Positions 47,775 through 60,000 of a stretch of 60,000 bases of DNA are shown here, in pieces. The notes below the pieces were generated by a model, which was not told where the DNA came from, did not search any database, and saw nothing but the letters and a program-made list of their open reading frames with translations. The DNA comes from Glandiceps talaboti. Lineage: Eukaryota; Hemichordata; Enteropneusta; Spengelidae. The stretch covers positions 2,163,687-2,223,686 of the forward strand of contig NC_135557.1 of NCBI RefSeq assembly GCF_964340395.1, read 5' to 3'. A program made the position numbers and the translations under genes. Positions within the stretch are counted from its first letter, which is position 1; each line of letters opens with the position of its first letter.

Positions 47775-50700
47775 TCTCGAATATATGTATTTGTCTCGGA
47801 ATCTCTGTGGTATAATTTGGTATACTTACTGCTATAAGTGCTAATATATGTATTTGTCTCGGAATCTCTGTGGTATAATTTGGTATACTTACTGCTGTAA
47901 GTGCTAATATATATGTATTTGTCTCGGAATCTGTGTGGTATAATTTGGTAAACTTACTGCTATAAGTGCTAATATATGTATTTGTTTCGGAATCTGTGTG
48001 GTATAATTTGGTAAACTTACTGCTATAAGTGTTAATATATGTTTTTGTCTCGGAATCGGGGTGGTATAATTCGGTAAACTTACTGCTGTAAGTGTTAATA
48101 TATGTATTTGTGTCGGAATCTGTGTGGTATAATTTGGTAAACTTACTGCTATAAGTGTTAATATATATATTTGTGTCGGAATCTGTGTGGTATAATTTGG
48201 TAAACTTACTGCTATAACTGTTAATATATGTATTTGTGTCGGAATCTGTGTAGTATAATTTGGTAAACTTACTGCTATAAGTGTTAATATCTGTATTTGT
48301 CTCGGAATCTGTGTGGTATAATTTGGTAAACTTACTGATATAAGTGTTAATATATGTATTTGTGTCGGAATCTGTGTGGTATAATTTGGTAAACTTACTG
48401 CTATAACTGTTAATATATGTATTTGTGTCGGGGTCTGTGTGGTATAATTCGGTAAACTTACTGCTATAAGTGTTAATATATGTATTTGTTTCGGAATCTG
48501 TGTGGTATAATTTGGTAAACTTACTGCTATAAGTGTTAATATATGTATTTGTGTCGGAATCTGTATGGTAGAATTTGGTAAACTTACTGCCATAAGTGTT
48601 AATATATGCATTTGTCTTTAAATCTGTGTGGTATAATTTGGTAAACTTACTGCTATAAGTGTTAATATATGTATTTGTCTCGGAATCTGTATGGTATAAT
48701 TTGGTAAACTTACTGCTATAAGTGTTAATATATGCATTTGTCTTTAAATCTGTGTGGTACAATTTGGTAAACTTACTGCTATAAGTGTTAATATCTGTAT
48801 TTGTCTCGGAATCTGTATGGTATAATTTTGTAAACTTAATGCTATAAGTGTTAATATATGCATTTGTCTTTAAATCTGTATGGTATAATTTGGTAAACTT
48901 ACTGCTATAAGTGTTAATATATGTATTTGTCTCGGAATCTGTGTGGTACAATTTGGTAAACTTAATGCTATAAGTGTTAATATATGCATTTGTCTTTAAA
49001 TCTGTATGGTATAATTTGGTAAACTTACTGCTATAAGTGTTCATATATGTATTTGTCTTTAAATCTGTATGGTATAATTTGGTAAACTTACTGCTATAAG
49101 TGTTAATATATGTATTTGTCATTAAATCTGTGTGGTATAATTTGATAAACTGAATGCTATAAGTGTTAATATATGCATTTGTCTTTAAATCTGTGTGGTA
49201 TAATTTGGTAAACTTACTGCTATAAGTGTTAATATCTGTATTTGTCTCGGAATCTGTGTGGTACAATTTGGTAAACTTAATGCTATAAGTGTTAATATAT
49301 GCATTTGTCTTTAAATCTGTATGGTATAATTTGGTAAACTTACTGCTATAAGTGTTAATATATGTATTTGTCTTTAAATCTGTATGGTATAATTTGGTAA
49401 ACTTACTGCTATAAGTGTTAATATATGTATTTGTCTTTAAATCTGTATGGTATAATTTGGTAAACTTACTGCTATAAGTGTTAATATCTGTATTTGTCTT
49501 TAAATCTGTGTGGTATAATCCATTTTACAACATCTGAAAATAATTAAAGAAGTTAAAGAAGTGACATTTTTGCCAAGTTATGTAAAGTTTCTGAGTGACG
49601 TGATATGATGTGATGTGTACATGAATTCGATCTCGAATATATGTATTTGTCTAGGAATCTATATGGTATAATTCGGTAAACCTACTGCTATAAGTGCTAA
49701 TATATGTATTTGTCTCGGAATCTGTGTGGTATAATTTGGTATACTTACTGCTATAAGTGTTAATATATGTATTTGTCTCGGAATCTGTGTGGTATAATTT
49801 GGTAAACTTACTGCTATAAGTGCTAATATATGTATTTTCTTCTTAATCTGTGTGGTATAATTTGGTAAACTTACTGCTATAAGTGCTAATATATGTATTT
49901 GTTTCGGAATCTGTGTGGTATAATTTGGTAAACTTACTGCTATAAGTGTTAATATATGTTTTTGTCTCGGAATCGGGGTGGTATAATTCCGTAAACTTAC
50001 TGCTGTAAGTGTTAATATATGCATTTGTCTTTAAATCTCAATGGTATAATTCGGTAAACTTACTGCTATAAGTGTTAATATATGTATTTGTCTCGGAATC
50101 TGTGTGGTATAATTTGGTAAACTTACTGCTATAAGTGTTAATATATGTATTTGTCTCGGGGTCTGTGTGGTATAATTCGGTAAACTTACTGCTGTAAGTG
50201 TTAATATATGTATTTGTCTCGGAATCTGTGTGGTACAATTTGGTAAACTTACTGCTATAAGTGTTAATATATGTATTTGTCTCGGAATCTGTATGGTAGA
50301 ATTTGGTAAACTTACTGCTATAAGTGTTAATATCTGTATTTGTCTCTGAATCTGTGTGGTATAATTTGGTAAACTTACTGCTATAAGTGCTAATATATGT
50401 ATTTGTTTCGGAATCTGTGTGGTATAATTTGGTAAACTTACTGCTATAAGTGTTAATATATGTTTTTGTCTCGGAATCGGGGTGGTATAATTCCGTAAAC
50501 TTACTGCTGTAAGTGTTAATATATGCATTTGTCTTTAAATCTCAATGGTATAATTCGGTAAACTTACTGCTATAAGTGTTAATATATGTATTTGTCTCGG
50601 AATCTGTGTGGTATAATTTGGTAAACTTACTGCTATAAGTGTTAATATATGTATTTGTCTCGGGGTCTGTGTGGTATAATTCGGTAAACTTACTGCTGTA

Positions 50701-51020
50701 AGTGTTAATATATGTATTTGTCTCGGAATCTGTGTGGTACAATTTGGTAAACTTACTGCTATAAGTGTTAATATATGTATTTGTCTCGGAATCTGTATGG
50801 TAGAATTTGGTAAACTTACTGCTATAAGTGTTAATATCTGTATTTGTCTCTGAATCTGTGTGGTATAATTCGGTAGACTTACTGCTATAATTGCTAATAT
50901 ATGTATTTGTGTCGGAATCTGTGTGGTAGAATTTGGTAGACTTACTGCTATAATTGCTGATATATGTATTTGTGTCGGAATCTGTATGGTATAATTTGGT
51001 AAACTTACTGCTATAGGTGT
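47775..51020. repeat. 63-bp satellite, unit 2, about 50 copies in two blocks
   Basis: Block one runs 47775-49516 and block two 49637-51020. A duplicated copy of the gene's 3' flank (ccattttacaacatctgaaa onward, 49519-49636) separates them. Within block two an eight-monomer segment (504 bp) is duplicated: the rare variant gtataattccgtaaac recurs at 49982 and 50486. The long minus-strand ORF (515 codons) is an artefact. Confidence 0.93.
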
Positions 51021-51059
51021 TATTATATTATAGCATTACCAATTTCAGTGAATTTTGTG

Positions 51060-51569
51060 ACGCCACCCAGTAATAGCCAGTAGAAGGGCATCATAGCCTG
51101 TGGCTACAAGAATAAAACCAAACCACCAACTAATAGCCAGTAGAAGGGCATCATAGCCTGTGGCTACAAGAATAAAACCAAACCACCCACTAATAGCCAG
51201 TAGAAGGGCATCATAGTCTGTGGCTACAAGAATAAAACCAAACTACCCACTAATAGCCAGTAGAAGGGCATCATAGCCTGTGGCTACAAGAATAAAACCA
51301 AACCACCCAGTAATAGCCAGTAGAAGGGCATCATAGCCTGTGGCTACAAGAATAAAACCAAACCACCCACTAATAGCCAGTAGAAGGGCATCATAGTCTG
51401 TGGCTACAAGAATAAAACCAAACCACCCACTAATAGCCAGTAGAAGGGCATCATAGCCTGTGGCTACAAGAATAAAACCAAACCACCCAGTAATAGCCAG
51501 TAGAAGGGCATCATAGTCTGTGGCTACAAGAATAAAACCAAACCACCCACTAATAGCCAGTAGAAGTGC
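51060..51569. repeat. 60-bp satellite, unit 2, about 8.5 copies
   Basis: Same monomer as at 33155, with three fewer copies. From 51570 to 53180 the unit carries (TTGA)n at 51820-51876, the PolB-like relic at 52204-52305 and otherwise AT-rich spacer. Confidence 0.95.
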
Positions 51570-51818
51570 ATTATATTTAAAACAGAATCTGATCTTCAAA
51601 ATAAGTTATTTATTATTTGAGAAATAAAGATATATATTAATGAAAAGTTTATTGGGCTAATTACAAGACACACGACAAAAAACGAATTAAATCATGATGA
51701 ATGGGATATACACATTAACACTCACCTTTTTACAAAAGCATTTGATATGAACTCTTTTTAGTGTCCTGTAAAGTGTCTTTGAACATTCTGAGTAATGGAT
51801 TCAGGCGCTATATAAATG

Positions 51819-51877
<59 letters not shown>

Positions 51878-52203
51878 GGTATTGTACTTAGCACCCTGAC
51901 AATTGGGTACAGTATGGTTTTCGATACAGCGTTAAACATGCAAATTAGTTCTCCAAAGGATAGTACCAGTAAGGAGTGCCTCTATTACAAGAAAGGATAT
52001 ATTGGAACAAACAAATGTACCTGTCGACCCGTATAAAGGGATGTAATATAATATAATATAAATGGCAGTGTTGGAGTTATGATAACCGGGACTGTTTTTA
52101 ATACTACTGATTTTATAGGTAGTTCACAGGTTGCTAAACTATTTTATCCAACTTCAAAACATAATATAATAACAATAATACCTGCAGATACACAAAGGAT
52201 GTG

Positions 52204-52305
52204 TTCAAAGATGAATTTCAGTTAATGAAACAAAAAGACATTTACCTCTATGACAACATGAATAGTTTTGAAACATTTGAGGATAAAAATTTGCCAGATA
52301 TTTAA
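52204..52305 (+). pseudogene. PolB-like relic, unit 2 copy
   Basis: Counterpart of 34550-34651, with the same broken frame. Confidence 0.4.
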
Positions 52306-53182
52306 AATGTTTTACTAGATATTTTCAAAACATTGTAAGTTTAATTCAATTGACGTACTTCCATCAACGTGGTTGTCTAGTGCCGGTTACAAATGCGTAT
52401 CAATTGACATGATCAGAAGAGTAATACCAATCGTCCCACATTGGCTCTAACATACCATCCCTTTTCAACCTGAGTTAAGATCATTATATGCAAGCATTTT
52501 AATATCTTACGTTCTAATAGGGTTACCAATTGATTATTTCCTGAAGCACCTGTAACAGCTTGGCGTCGTGCTACCAATCTTAGAGATAATGGTGGTCAAT
52601 ACAGAACAACATGGATTGGAAGTTAATGCGAGTTCACTTCCATGCGATTGTTTTCATGTTTCCATGTTTTTGGCCCTAAGAACAGTGTGGCTGTTACGAG
52701 TAGATTTAGTTGTATCGCTACTAACGTAGTGTATTGCATCACATGCCAGTCTGAAAGAGAAATGTGGTGTTTTATATATAAGTTCTTACCAGAACAAGGA
52801 ATCGTAACTATCCCGTATCTGTACATTTTATTACTAACGATCATAGTGTATCAGATTTGTCTATTTCAGGAATTTGTAAAATTTATGTTGATGAGGATCG
52901 ATTGAGGTTGAAAGAGGAGGAAATCATTTTCCATTTCGGAACGCTGGAAACCCGTAAAATTAATAGATTATTTACATCAGTCCCTACCATATCTCTACGC
53001 GTATTCTGTCCGTAATTTAACCATTTAAAAGAACTTGCAGTATGTCGTTCTATTCCATAGCATTTAGATATACAGTCAGGTGATGACCTACTGTATCTTG
53101 CCTTGATATCCTATGAGAAAGAATACATATTCGAAATGTCGGATTGCATTTATTGATCGGGACTATTTCACTCGTTCCTTTA

Positions 53183-53186
<4 letters not shown>

Positions 53187-53213
<27 letters not shown>

Positions 53214-53343
53214 TGTATGTATGTATGTATGTATGTATGTATGCATGTATGTATGTATGTATGTATGTATGTATGTATGTATGTATGTATGTATGTGTGT
53301 GTGTTTGTGTGTATGTGTGTGTGTGTATGTATGTATGTATGTA

Positions 53344-53416
<73 letters not shown>
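53187..53416. repeat. (ATGT)n(GT)n compound microsatellite, unit 2
   Basis: Long ATGT tract with interruptions, then GT, ATGT again, then a pure GT tract. Longer than its unit-1 counterpart. Confidence 0.95.
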
Positions 53417-53417
<1 letters not shown>

Positions 53418-54178
53418 AGACAAATATAAAGTAAAGTGGGAACAGACCAATATACAAACCAATGAAATATAAAGGTGCTGGTTCGCTGTTGTTTGAAGGT
53501 GGTTATATTATTAATATTTAGCTGTAGTACCTAATCTGTGGCAATCTGTGGTCTAATACCACCGCCATGTGTTGCACCTAGACAACCATGATTTGACTAA
53601 TGTTAACAAGACTAGTTCTATAATGTCACACACTTCTATAATTACATCATCCCTAACAGCTGCCTATTAACAAGTGTCTGCACATGAAGCTATATAGAGA
53701 TATAATTATATTTCAATAAATTAATCATGTCAGAATAAGCTATGACGTAAGTGTCGCTGATGTAAGGTGCACAGGTCGTAACATGCTAACATCTCTCATC
53801 TGTCAACTTTACCTTGAGTGATGAATTCAGACAGAACAAAATAATATGTTGTTAGTATGCATGGCTTTATGAGAATAGTTTCAACTACATCCAGCTTGTT
53901 CTGTTCATTATTCCAAACTTAACTGAAAATTGGGCATCACAGAGTCCTATATAAGGTTTATATATCCATGGCAACATTTCATGCCTCAAGGGTTGTTATA
54001 GTCATTTCAATTTAATCAATCAATGAGACGATTATACATCAACAACTTGACATCGTTTTCCCCATCAAATATTAATAAGTATGTTAATTGAAAAATCAAG
54101 TTTTCCATTCACCCAATTAAAACAAATCCAGGGAATCACTGGTAATTGTAAGCACAATTTTCACTACCCATTATATTC

Positions 54179-54418
54179 TCAAATACACGATTTTAAGTAG
54201 TTTCACCAAAATACACGATTTTAAGTAGTTTCACCGAAATACACGATTTTAAGTAGTTTCACCGAAATACACGATTTTAAGTAGTTTCACCGAAATACAC
54301 GGTTTTAAGTAGTTTCACCAAAATACACGATTCCAAGTAGTTTCACCCAAATACACGGTTTTAAGTAGTTTCACCCAAATACACAGTTTTAAGTAGTTTC
54401 ACCCAGATACACTGTTCA
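54179..54418. repeat. 28-bp satellite (TACACGATTTTAAGTAGTTT), unit 3, about 8.5 copies
   Basis: Same array as at 36447, with fewer copies. From 54420 to 55048 there is AT-rich spacer with no gene seen. Confidence 0.92.
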
Positions 54419-55048
54419 GTTATATATATTTAATGACCTGTTCCCGATCTATGTCCTCCGCATGCAATATATTTATAAAAAAATATTATAACATGAATGG
54501 TATGCTATTATTTGAAACCACGAATTCTTTTATTAAATTCAGATGAATTGATATTGTCCTTTAATCTTTGCATTTAAATTGTGACTGTTGACCTGCTTTA
54601 AAAGCTGCCATTGCTAAAGCAAACTTAATTAAATAATGGCCTATAGTTGTTAAAACGGGTCTTTTATTCCACACGAAATGATGACACGTTTATGAGCAGA
54701 GACAAAGGTCATGATCATGATAAGTTTTGTAAGAGATGCTATTTAGATTTCAACTAATACCATTTAAAATACAATAGTTGTCTGTAATAGCTAATTACAT
54801 AGTTATTGTTATTTTGACAGTGAAGTATTATATCTTGCCTAAAGATATACTATTAGAAGATTATTTAATTTATACATATAAACTATTTCGCTACTGTGTT
54901 GAGGATAGCTGTTTTAAATTGATATATATATATCTACCAATGTTTTCAATTGACAATTATCATTAAGTTCCATACTAATTTTCATAATTAATATAGTGTC
55001 CCTTGATGAGGTAGAGGTGATTGTTTCATTAAATTTCAAATCTTTGTT

Positions 55049-56859
55049 GAAAAGCATATTAGCTTTGAAGTGTCCGACTCGTATTACTTGTTAAACCATA
55101 TCAGCTTTGAAGTGTACGACTCGTATTACTTGTTAAAGCATATTAGCATTGAAGTGTATGACTCGTATTACTTGTTAAAGCATATTAGCTTTGAAGTGTA
55201 CTACTCGTATTACTTGTTAAAACGTATTAGCTTTGAAGTGTACTACTCGTATTACTTGTTAAAACATATTAGCTTTGAAGTGAATGACTCGTATTACTTG
55301 TTAAAGCATATTAGCTTTGAAGTGTATGACTCGTATTACTTGTTAAAACATATTAGCTTTGAAGTGTACTACTCGTATTACTTGTTAAAACATATTAGCT
55401 TTGAAGTGTACGACTCGTATTACTTGTTAAAACATATTAGCTTTGAAGTGTACGACTCATATTACTTGTTAAAGCATATTAGCTTTGAAGTGTACTACTC
55501 GTATTACTTGTTAAAACATATTAGCTTTTAAGTGTACGACTCGTATTACTTGTTAAAGCATATTAGCTTTGAAGTGTACTACTCGTATTACTTGTTAAAA
55601 CATATTAGCTTTGAAGTGTACGACTCGTATTACTTGTTAAAGCATATTAGCTTTGAAGTGTACGACTCGTATTACTTGTTAAAACATATTAGCTTTGAAG
55701 TGTACGACTCGTATTACTTGTTAAAACATATTAGCTTTGAAGTGTACGACTCGTATTACTTGTTAAAGCATATTAGCTTTGAAGTGTACGACTCGTATTA
55801 CTTGTTAAAGCATATTAGCTTTGAAGTGTACTACTCGTATTACTTGTTAAAACATATTAGCTTTGAAGTGTACGACTCGTATTACTTGTTAAAGCATATT
55901 AGCTTTGAAGTGTACTACTCGTATTACTTGTTAAAACATATTAGCTTTGAAGTGTACGACTCGTATTACTTGTTAAAGCATATTAGCTTTTAAGTGTACG
56001 ACTCGTATTACTTGTTAAAGCATATTAGCTTTGAAGTGTACGACTCATATTACTTGTTAAAGCATATTAGCTTTGAAGTGTATGACTCGTATTACTTGTT
56101 AAAACATATTAGCTTTGAAGTGTACTACTCGTATTACTTGTTAAAACATATTAGCTTTGAAGTGTACGACTCGTATTACTTGCTAAAACATATTAGCTTT
56201 GAAGTGTACGACTCATATTACTTGTTAAAGCATATTAGCTTTGAAGTGTACGACTCGTATTACTTGTTAAAGCATATTAGCTTTGAAGTGTACGACTCAT
56301 ATTACTTGTTAAAGCATATTAGCTTTGAAGTGTACGACTCGTATTACTTGTTAAAGCATATTAGCTTTGAAGTGAATGACTCGTATTACTTGTTAAAGCA
56401 TATTAGCTTTGAAGTGTACTACTCGTATTACTTGTTAAAACATATTAGCTTTGAAGTGTACGACTCGTATTACTTGTTAAAGCATATTAGCTTTGAAGTG
56501 TACGACTCATATTACTTGTTAAAACACATTAGCTTTGAAGTGAATGACTCGTATTACTTGTTAAAACATATTAGCTTTGAAGTGAATGACTCGTATTACT
56601 TGTTAAAACATATTAGCTTTGAAGTGAATGACTCGTATTACTTGTTAAAACATATTAGCTTTGAAGTGAATGACTCGTATTACTTGTTAAAACATATTAG
56701 CTTTGAAGTGAATGACTCGTATTACTTGTTAAAACATATTAGCTTTGAAGTGAATGACTCGTATTACTTGTTAAAGCATATTAGCTTTGAAGTGTACGAC
56801 TCGTATTACTTGTTAAAACATATTAGCTTTGAAGTGGATGACTCGTATTACTTGTTCAT
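55049..56859 (+). repeat. 42-bp satellite, unit 3, about 43 copies
   Basis: About twice as long as in units 1 and 2. A rare stop-creating variant (AGCTTTTAAGTG) recurs exactly 462 bp apart (55531 and 55993), which is 11 monomers, so the array grew by block duplication. A run of six consecutive GTGAATGACTCG variants near the 3' end shows a separate local expansion. Confidence 0.95.
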
Positions 56860-57918
56860 TTGTTTCACTTTCTAAACATTTTAATAAGAAATTACTTTTG
56901 ACAATTACAAATTATAACTGTAAATTCACACTTTTAAAATTTACAGGTTATGATTTAGGTATAGTTAGTTGATCTATGAACTCATCAGCTTAGTTTCATT
57001 AGCATCAGACAACAGAAACAGCTGTATGATATAAATAATGTATCTTTACCTAATGTCACTGAAGTGAACTTTACAAATCGATTAAGTTTGGAGCAAAAAT
57101 CAAATCTATTGTGAATTATGTTGATAAGAGTTAAATGAAACTGCTCGTGATGAGTTGAAGTTATTAGAGTACAATGTGATATGTCCTATCGACAATGTAT
57201 TGTCATCATAATAATGTGTTGAATTTGAAAGCTGTATAAGTATATTATATATCAGATATCCATGTATTCAAATTATTCTCTTGTCAGTGGCAACATGTTA
57301 TACATCTCTCAAATCAACATTACAAGGGATGTATTCAGAACGACATTACATGGGTCTTGAGAAATAAAGTTTTCCCACTGAATTAATCAAATGAAAATCA
57401 TTATATACAAATGCCACACTCAGATTCGATCATTAGTGGCTATATTTTACTTTCTTTCAGTCTACTTTTTTATCTCTATCCCTCTCTCCAATAATTCTCC
57501 TTTCCTTTGCCCCTCTATCCGCTTAATTACTGTTTCTAGGCCTAAATCCAACAGTATTGACAAACATATACATAAACACAGGTGTTAAAGTCACAGATGG
57601 TGATCTGACAAACCGTCAGATTACGAACTGATGTCCCAAGTGTGTAGTAGACGTAATACAGTATGTCAAATAATAATACAATAGCAGTGAGGAAGAATAA
57701 TGGCCTGGTAGATTGGTTACTAAAAGTCAGCAAAATTTACAATTCCCTGAAAGGTGTTCTTAATAGACAATCAATTTATTCATTTAATCTTTAATAGACG
57801 ACCGAATTGATAACGGTACTTTGTTATATTGGCCGACAATACAGGTGTCTGTTATTATGGGAATTGAATTTAGATTGATTATGTAACCTTTGACCTTTCT
57901 TTAGATTGGGCAATGGGG

Positions 57919-57926
57919 TATATAAA
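57919..57926 (+). promoter_or_regulatory. TATA box of micro-exon gene copy 3
   Basis: TATATAAA, 68 bp upstream of the ATG at 57987. The 1 kb before it matches unit 2 and includes one 39-bp monomer at 57688-57729. Confidence 0.65.
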
Positions 57927-57986
57927 CTCTAATTACTGCTACCAAATATCAGTTCGGTTTATGTGGAGAAGAACGCAGACATCAAG

Positions 57987-59838
57987 ATGAACTTCAGTAT
58001 GCAGTCAGTTTTACTTCTTGTGGTAGCACTCACATTTATGTTGGCCACCTTCATCACACCATCGTCTGCACAGTTTGAAGAAAGGGTAAGTTAACATTTC
58101 AATCACTATACACTGAAATGAAAGAGAGTTTTTTTCATAAGGACATTCGTTTTTATTGAACCAACATTTCAGCGCTCTGTTTGGAACTATAATCTTTGTT
58201 GTGTGAATGCTAATGAAATCACTCTAGTAGGCATAATATGAAGTACTTAAAAGTAACAGTTAACGACTGACAACATTTCTAGCAGATGTAGACTCATACA
58301 GCATTTAATACTTGATTAGATATTTGTCAAGAAATTATCAAAAGGTCTGGTGCTAAATGTCCACTTTACAGTTGGTAACATGGTTGTAAGTAGATAAAAT
58401 AAAGTTATATGTTAAGATACGTTACGGTTTGATAAATAGAAAAATGGAAACTGTATTAGAAATTTAAGAAGCAATGCTTACAATTCAGTTCAAATTAGAA
58501 AGACATCAATTGTTTAGATAATGCTGACGTCTTGCTCAATTATAAAGGTTATCATTTGATACGTACCAAACATTAAGCTAACCACTTTATCAGTGTATGC
58601 AATAACTGATGCTTGGTTATTTTGCTTATGGCTATTTTCGTGTTAGAAATGATATTTGATGAATTTACCATTACAAATTAATACCTTTTGTAAAGTGTCC
58701 TCAGCACGTACAATAGGCAAATATTATAAGCTTAGATAAAAAACCATTGACATGTAAACTGCATGTGATACCTTACATTGAGGTGGACAGTTAACTAAAT
58801 CTTTGTAGTTCAAGGGCAATGTCAACTTACAATCTAGGTCAGAGTACATAGTCAAAGAATATTTATAAATGTTGATGGAATGTTGACTAAATTAATACAT
58901 TCTCTGACGTATTGTAAGATAATATACATTACTATAAACTTAATGAGAGATAATTAAAATTATGGACGACTTAATCAGTTACTCTCTAAAATAAACATTT
59001 CAAAGTATAAACTGTCATTAGGAAGAGCAACAGAGTAAAATGTTTATAATTTAAAAAAATAACATAATCCATAAAGTATTAATGAGATATTTACCCTTGA
59101 TATTAGTTTATATCAGGGTTGTATTTGTAGGTAAATGAAGATTGAGAGTCTCTGTATGACATCTCAATTTATTTTATTGTTGTGAAAGTCATCTTATTGT
59201 AATTGATAACACGACTTTCTATTCCCGTCGATGAAAATATTTCTTTCTATCTTAGTGGTTCATCACTTAGCAACCACAATATAATGTCATTGTAGTAATT
59301 GTGATATGTCTTTTAAATATACCAACAATGAAATACTTAAAATACCAGATGTAATCTATAAAAAAGTGACCAGTAATGTTCTAACAATACATTACACCAG
59401 TAGTTTTCACTTTTCTAAGTTATCAGCTGCATGTACATGTATTAATGGTTTGGGACAGAAATAACACATGGTGGTTTTTTACAAACGACATTACGAACAA
59501 GAAGCCATTAAGATCAGACTTGAGAAGATTAATACTAACTTTTGCACAGAGAGGACACATTTGTAGTAGTTTCTTTTTAATGACGACTTTAATTAGTAAA
59601 TTAATGAATTGAAATGATAATGTTCAACTGTTATACAAAGGACAAAAGAGTTACAAGTGAAATCTTAAATTATTTACAAAAAATTGTAGACACTTCTATA
59701 GAATTTAAAAAGACTGTTTAGTTAAGTAGCTTTAAACTGTTCCTGATATTCCGAACGAATTTACAGTTGATATTTAGTCACCAATTAATTCAAATTGATA
59801 ATTTTCTTTCCTAATGCGTATAAAGGAGGCAGACATAG
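57987..59838 (+). CDS. Micro-exon gene copy 3, first two exons (continues past window)
   Basis: Exon 1 (57987-58085) encodes the same signal peptide and QFEER as copies 1 and 2. The 13-nt exon 2 (59826-59838) encodes EADI plus one base, with the same two synonymous differences from copy 1 as copy 2. The rest of the gene lies beyond 60000. Confidence 0.75.
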
Positions 59839-60000
59839 GTAAGATTTTGGTAGTTTTGAACTTTACGTGGTAATTATCAGATGTCTCAACATTTTCTAGT
59901 TATTTTACTAGAAATTAAACGCTATTCGTTTCCTCAAAAGTGCGTTACTTATTTTCACAAGTATGTTGCAGAGTATTGTAATCATATGCATCTGAAGATA

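Larger units (their letters stand above)
35927..53660 (+). repeat. Tandem segmental duplication, unit 2 (17.7 kb)
   Basis: Same gene and satellite order as unit 1. Main differences: a single 39-bp monomer instead of about 135, a 0.5-kb segment after the 42-bp array that unit 1 lacks, no inverted (TA)n block, and a 63-bp array about four times longer with an inserted copy of the gene's 3' flank. Confidence 0.92.
53661..60000 (+). repeat. Tandem segmental duplication, unit 3 (5' part only)
   Basis: Starts at the same edge sequence as unit 2 and runs off the window inside intron 2 of the third micro-exon gene. It is closest to unit 2 overall, but some stretches match unit 1 instead. Confidence 0.92.

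Noticed and set aside
47719-49266. A 515-codon minus-strand ORF (YHTDSETNTYINTYSSKFTKL repeats)
   Set aside because: 63-bp satellite read-through. It changes frame at indels and is disrupted by the embedded 3' flank copy.

Overview
This is nuclear DNA from an invertebrate animal. It is AT-rich, spliceosomal introns (GT..AG) break every real gene, and tandem satellites, microsatellites and decayed transposons fill much of the rest. The GAPR-1-like CAP domain, the LDLa domain, the retroelement type and the satellite load fit a marine lophotrochozoan (mollusc, annelid, nemertean or similar). The sequence alone does not fix the phylum.

Region 1 (1-10.5 kb) holds two tandem secreted CAP (CRISP/PR-1 superfamily) genes. 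Only the last two exons of the first are present (611-1040), and a 3-kb 28-bp satellite follows its stop codon. The second is complete in six exons (5150-10223). It encodes a 266-aa pre-pro-protein: signal peptide, acidic propeptide ending in EKRK, one LDL-receptor class A domain and a CAP domain. Its introns carry their own arrays.

Region 2 (10.5-15.95 kb) is a transposon graveyard. It contains a SAP-like coding fragment with a frameshift, the 3' end of a Tigger/pogo-type DNA transposon, and a minus-strand non-LTR reverse transcriptase. The RT has a stop codon at the active-site tyrosine, and a 39-bp satellite has invaded its ORF.

Region 3 (15.94-60 kb) is the most interesting part. It is a tandem array of a roughly 18-20 kb unit: two full copies (15944-35926 and 35927-53660) and the start of a third (53661-60000). 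Each unit carries one unusual secreted-protein gene. It has a signal-peptide exon, a 13-nt exon, then nine alternations of a 29-nt exon always encoding KRRHRLGAR with a 10- to 25-nt exon encoding a short acidic spacer, then a terminal exon ending in GSFPKMRF. The predicted product is 196 aa in 21 coding exons, with a further 3'UTR exon. The nine 29-nt exons differ at the DNA level but encode the same nine residues, and the reading frame closes exactly in both full copies. I do not recognise this family. Its architecture resembles the micro-exon genes of schistosomes, and its layout (signal peptide, basic repeats, acidic spacers) resembles a multi-peptide precursor.

The CAP precursor and the micro-exon gene seem related. 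Both have a TATA box about 70 bp before the ATG, a phase-0 intron after the signal-peptide exon, an acidic exon 2 ending in phase 1 near EKR, and a GSFPKM motif. A plausible but unproven reading is that the micro-exon gene arose from the pre-pro region of a CAP gene by repeated duplication of the propeptide exon.

The duplicated units have diverged mainly by gain and loss of satellite copies. The clearest case is a 39-bp sequence present once in units 2 and 3 that has grown to about 135 copies upstream of the unit-1 promoter. Very long ORFs over the satellites are side effects of repeat periods divisible by three and are not called as genes.
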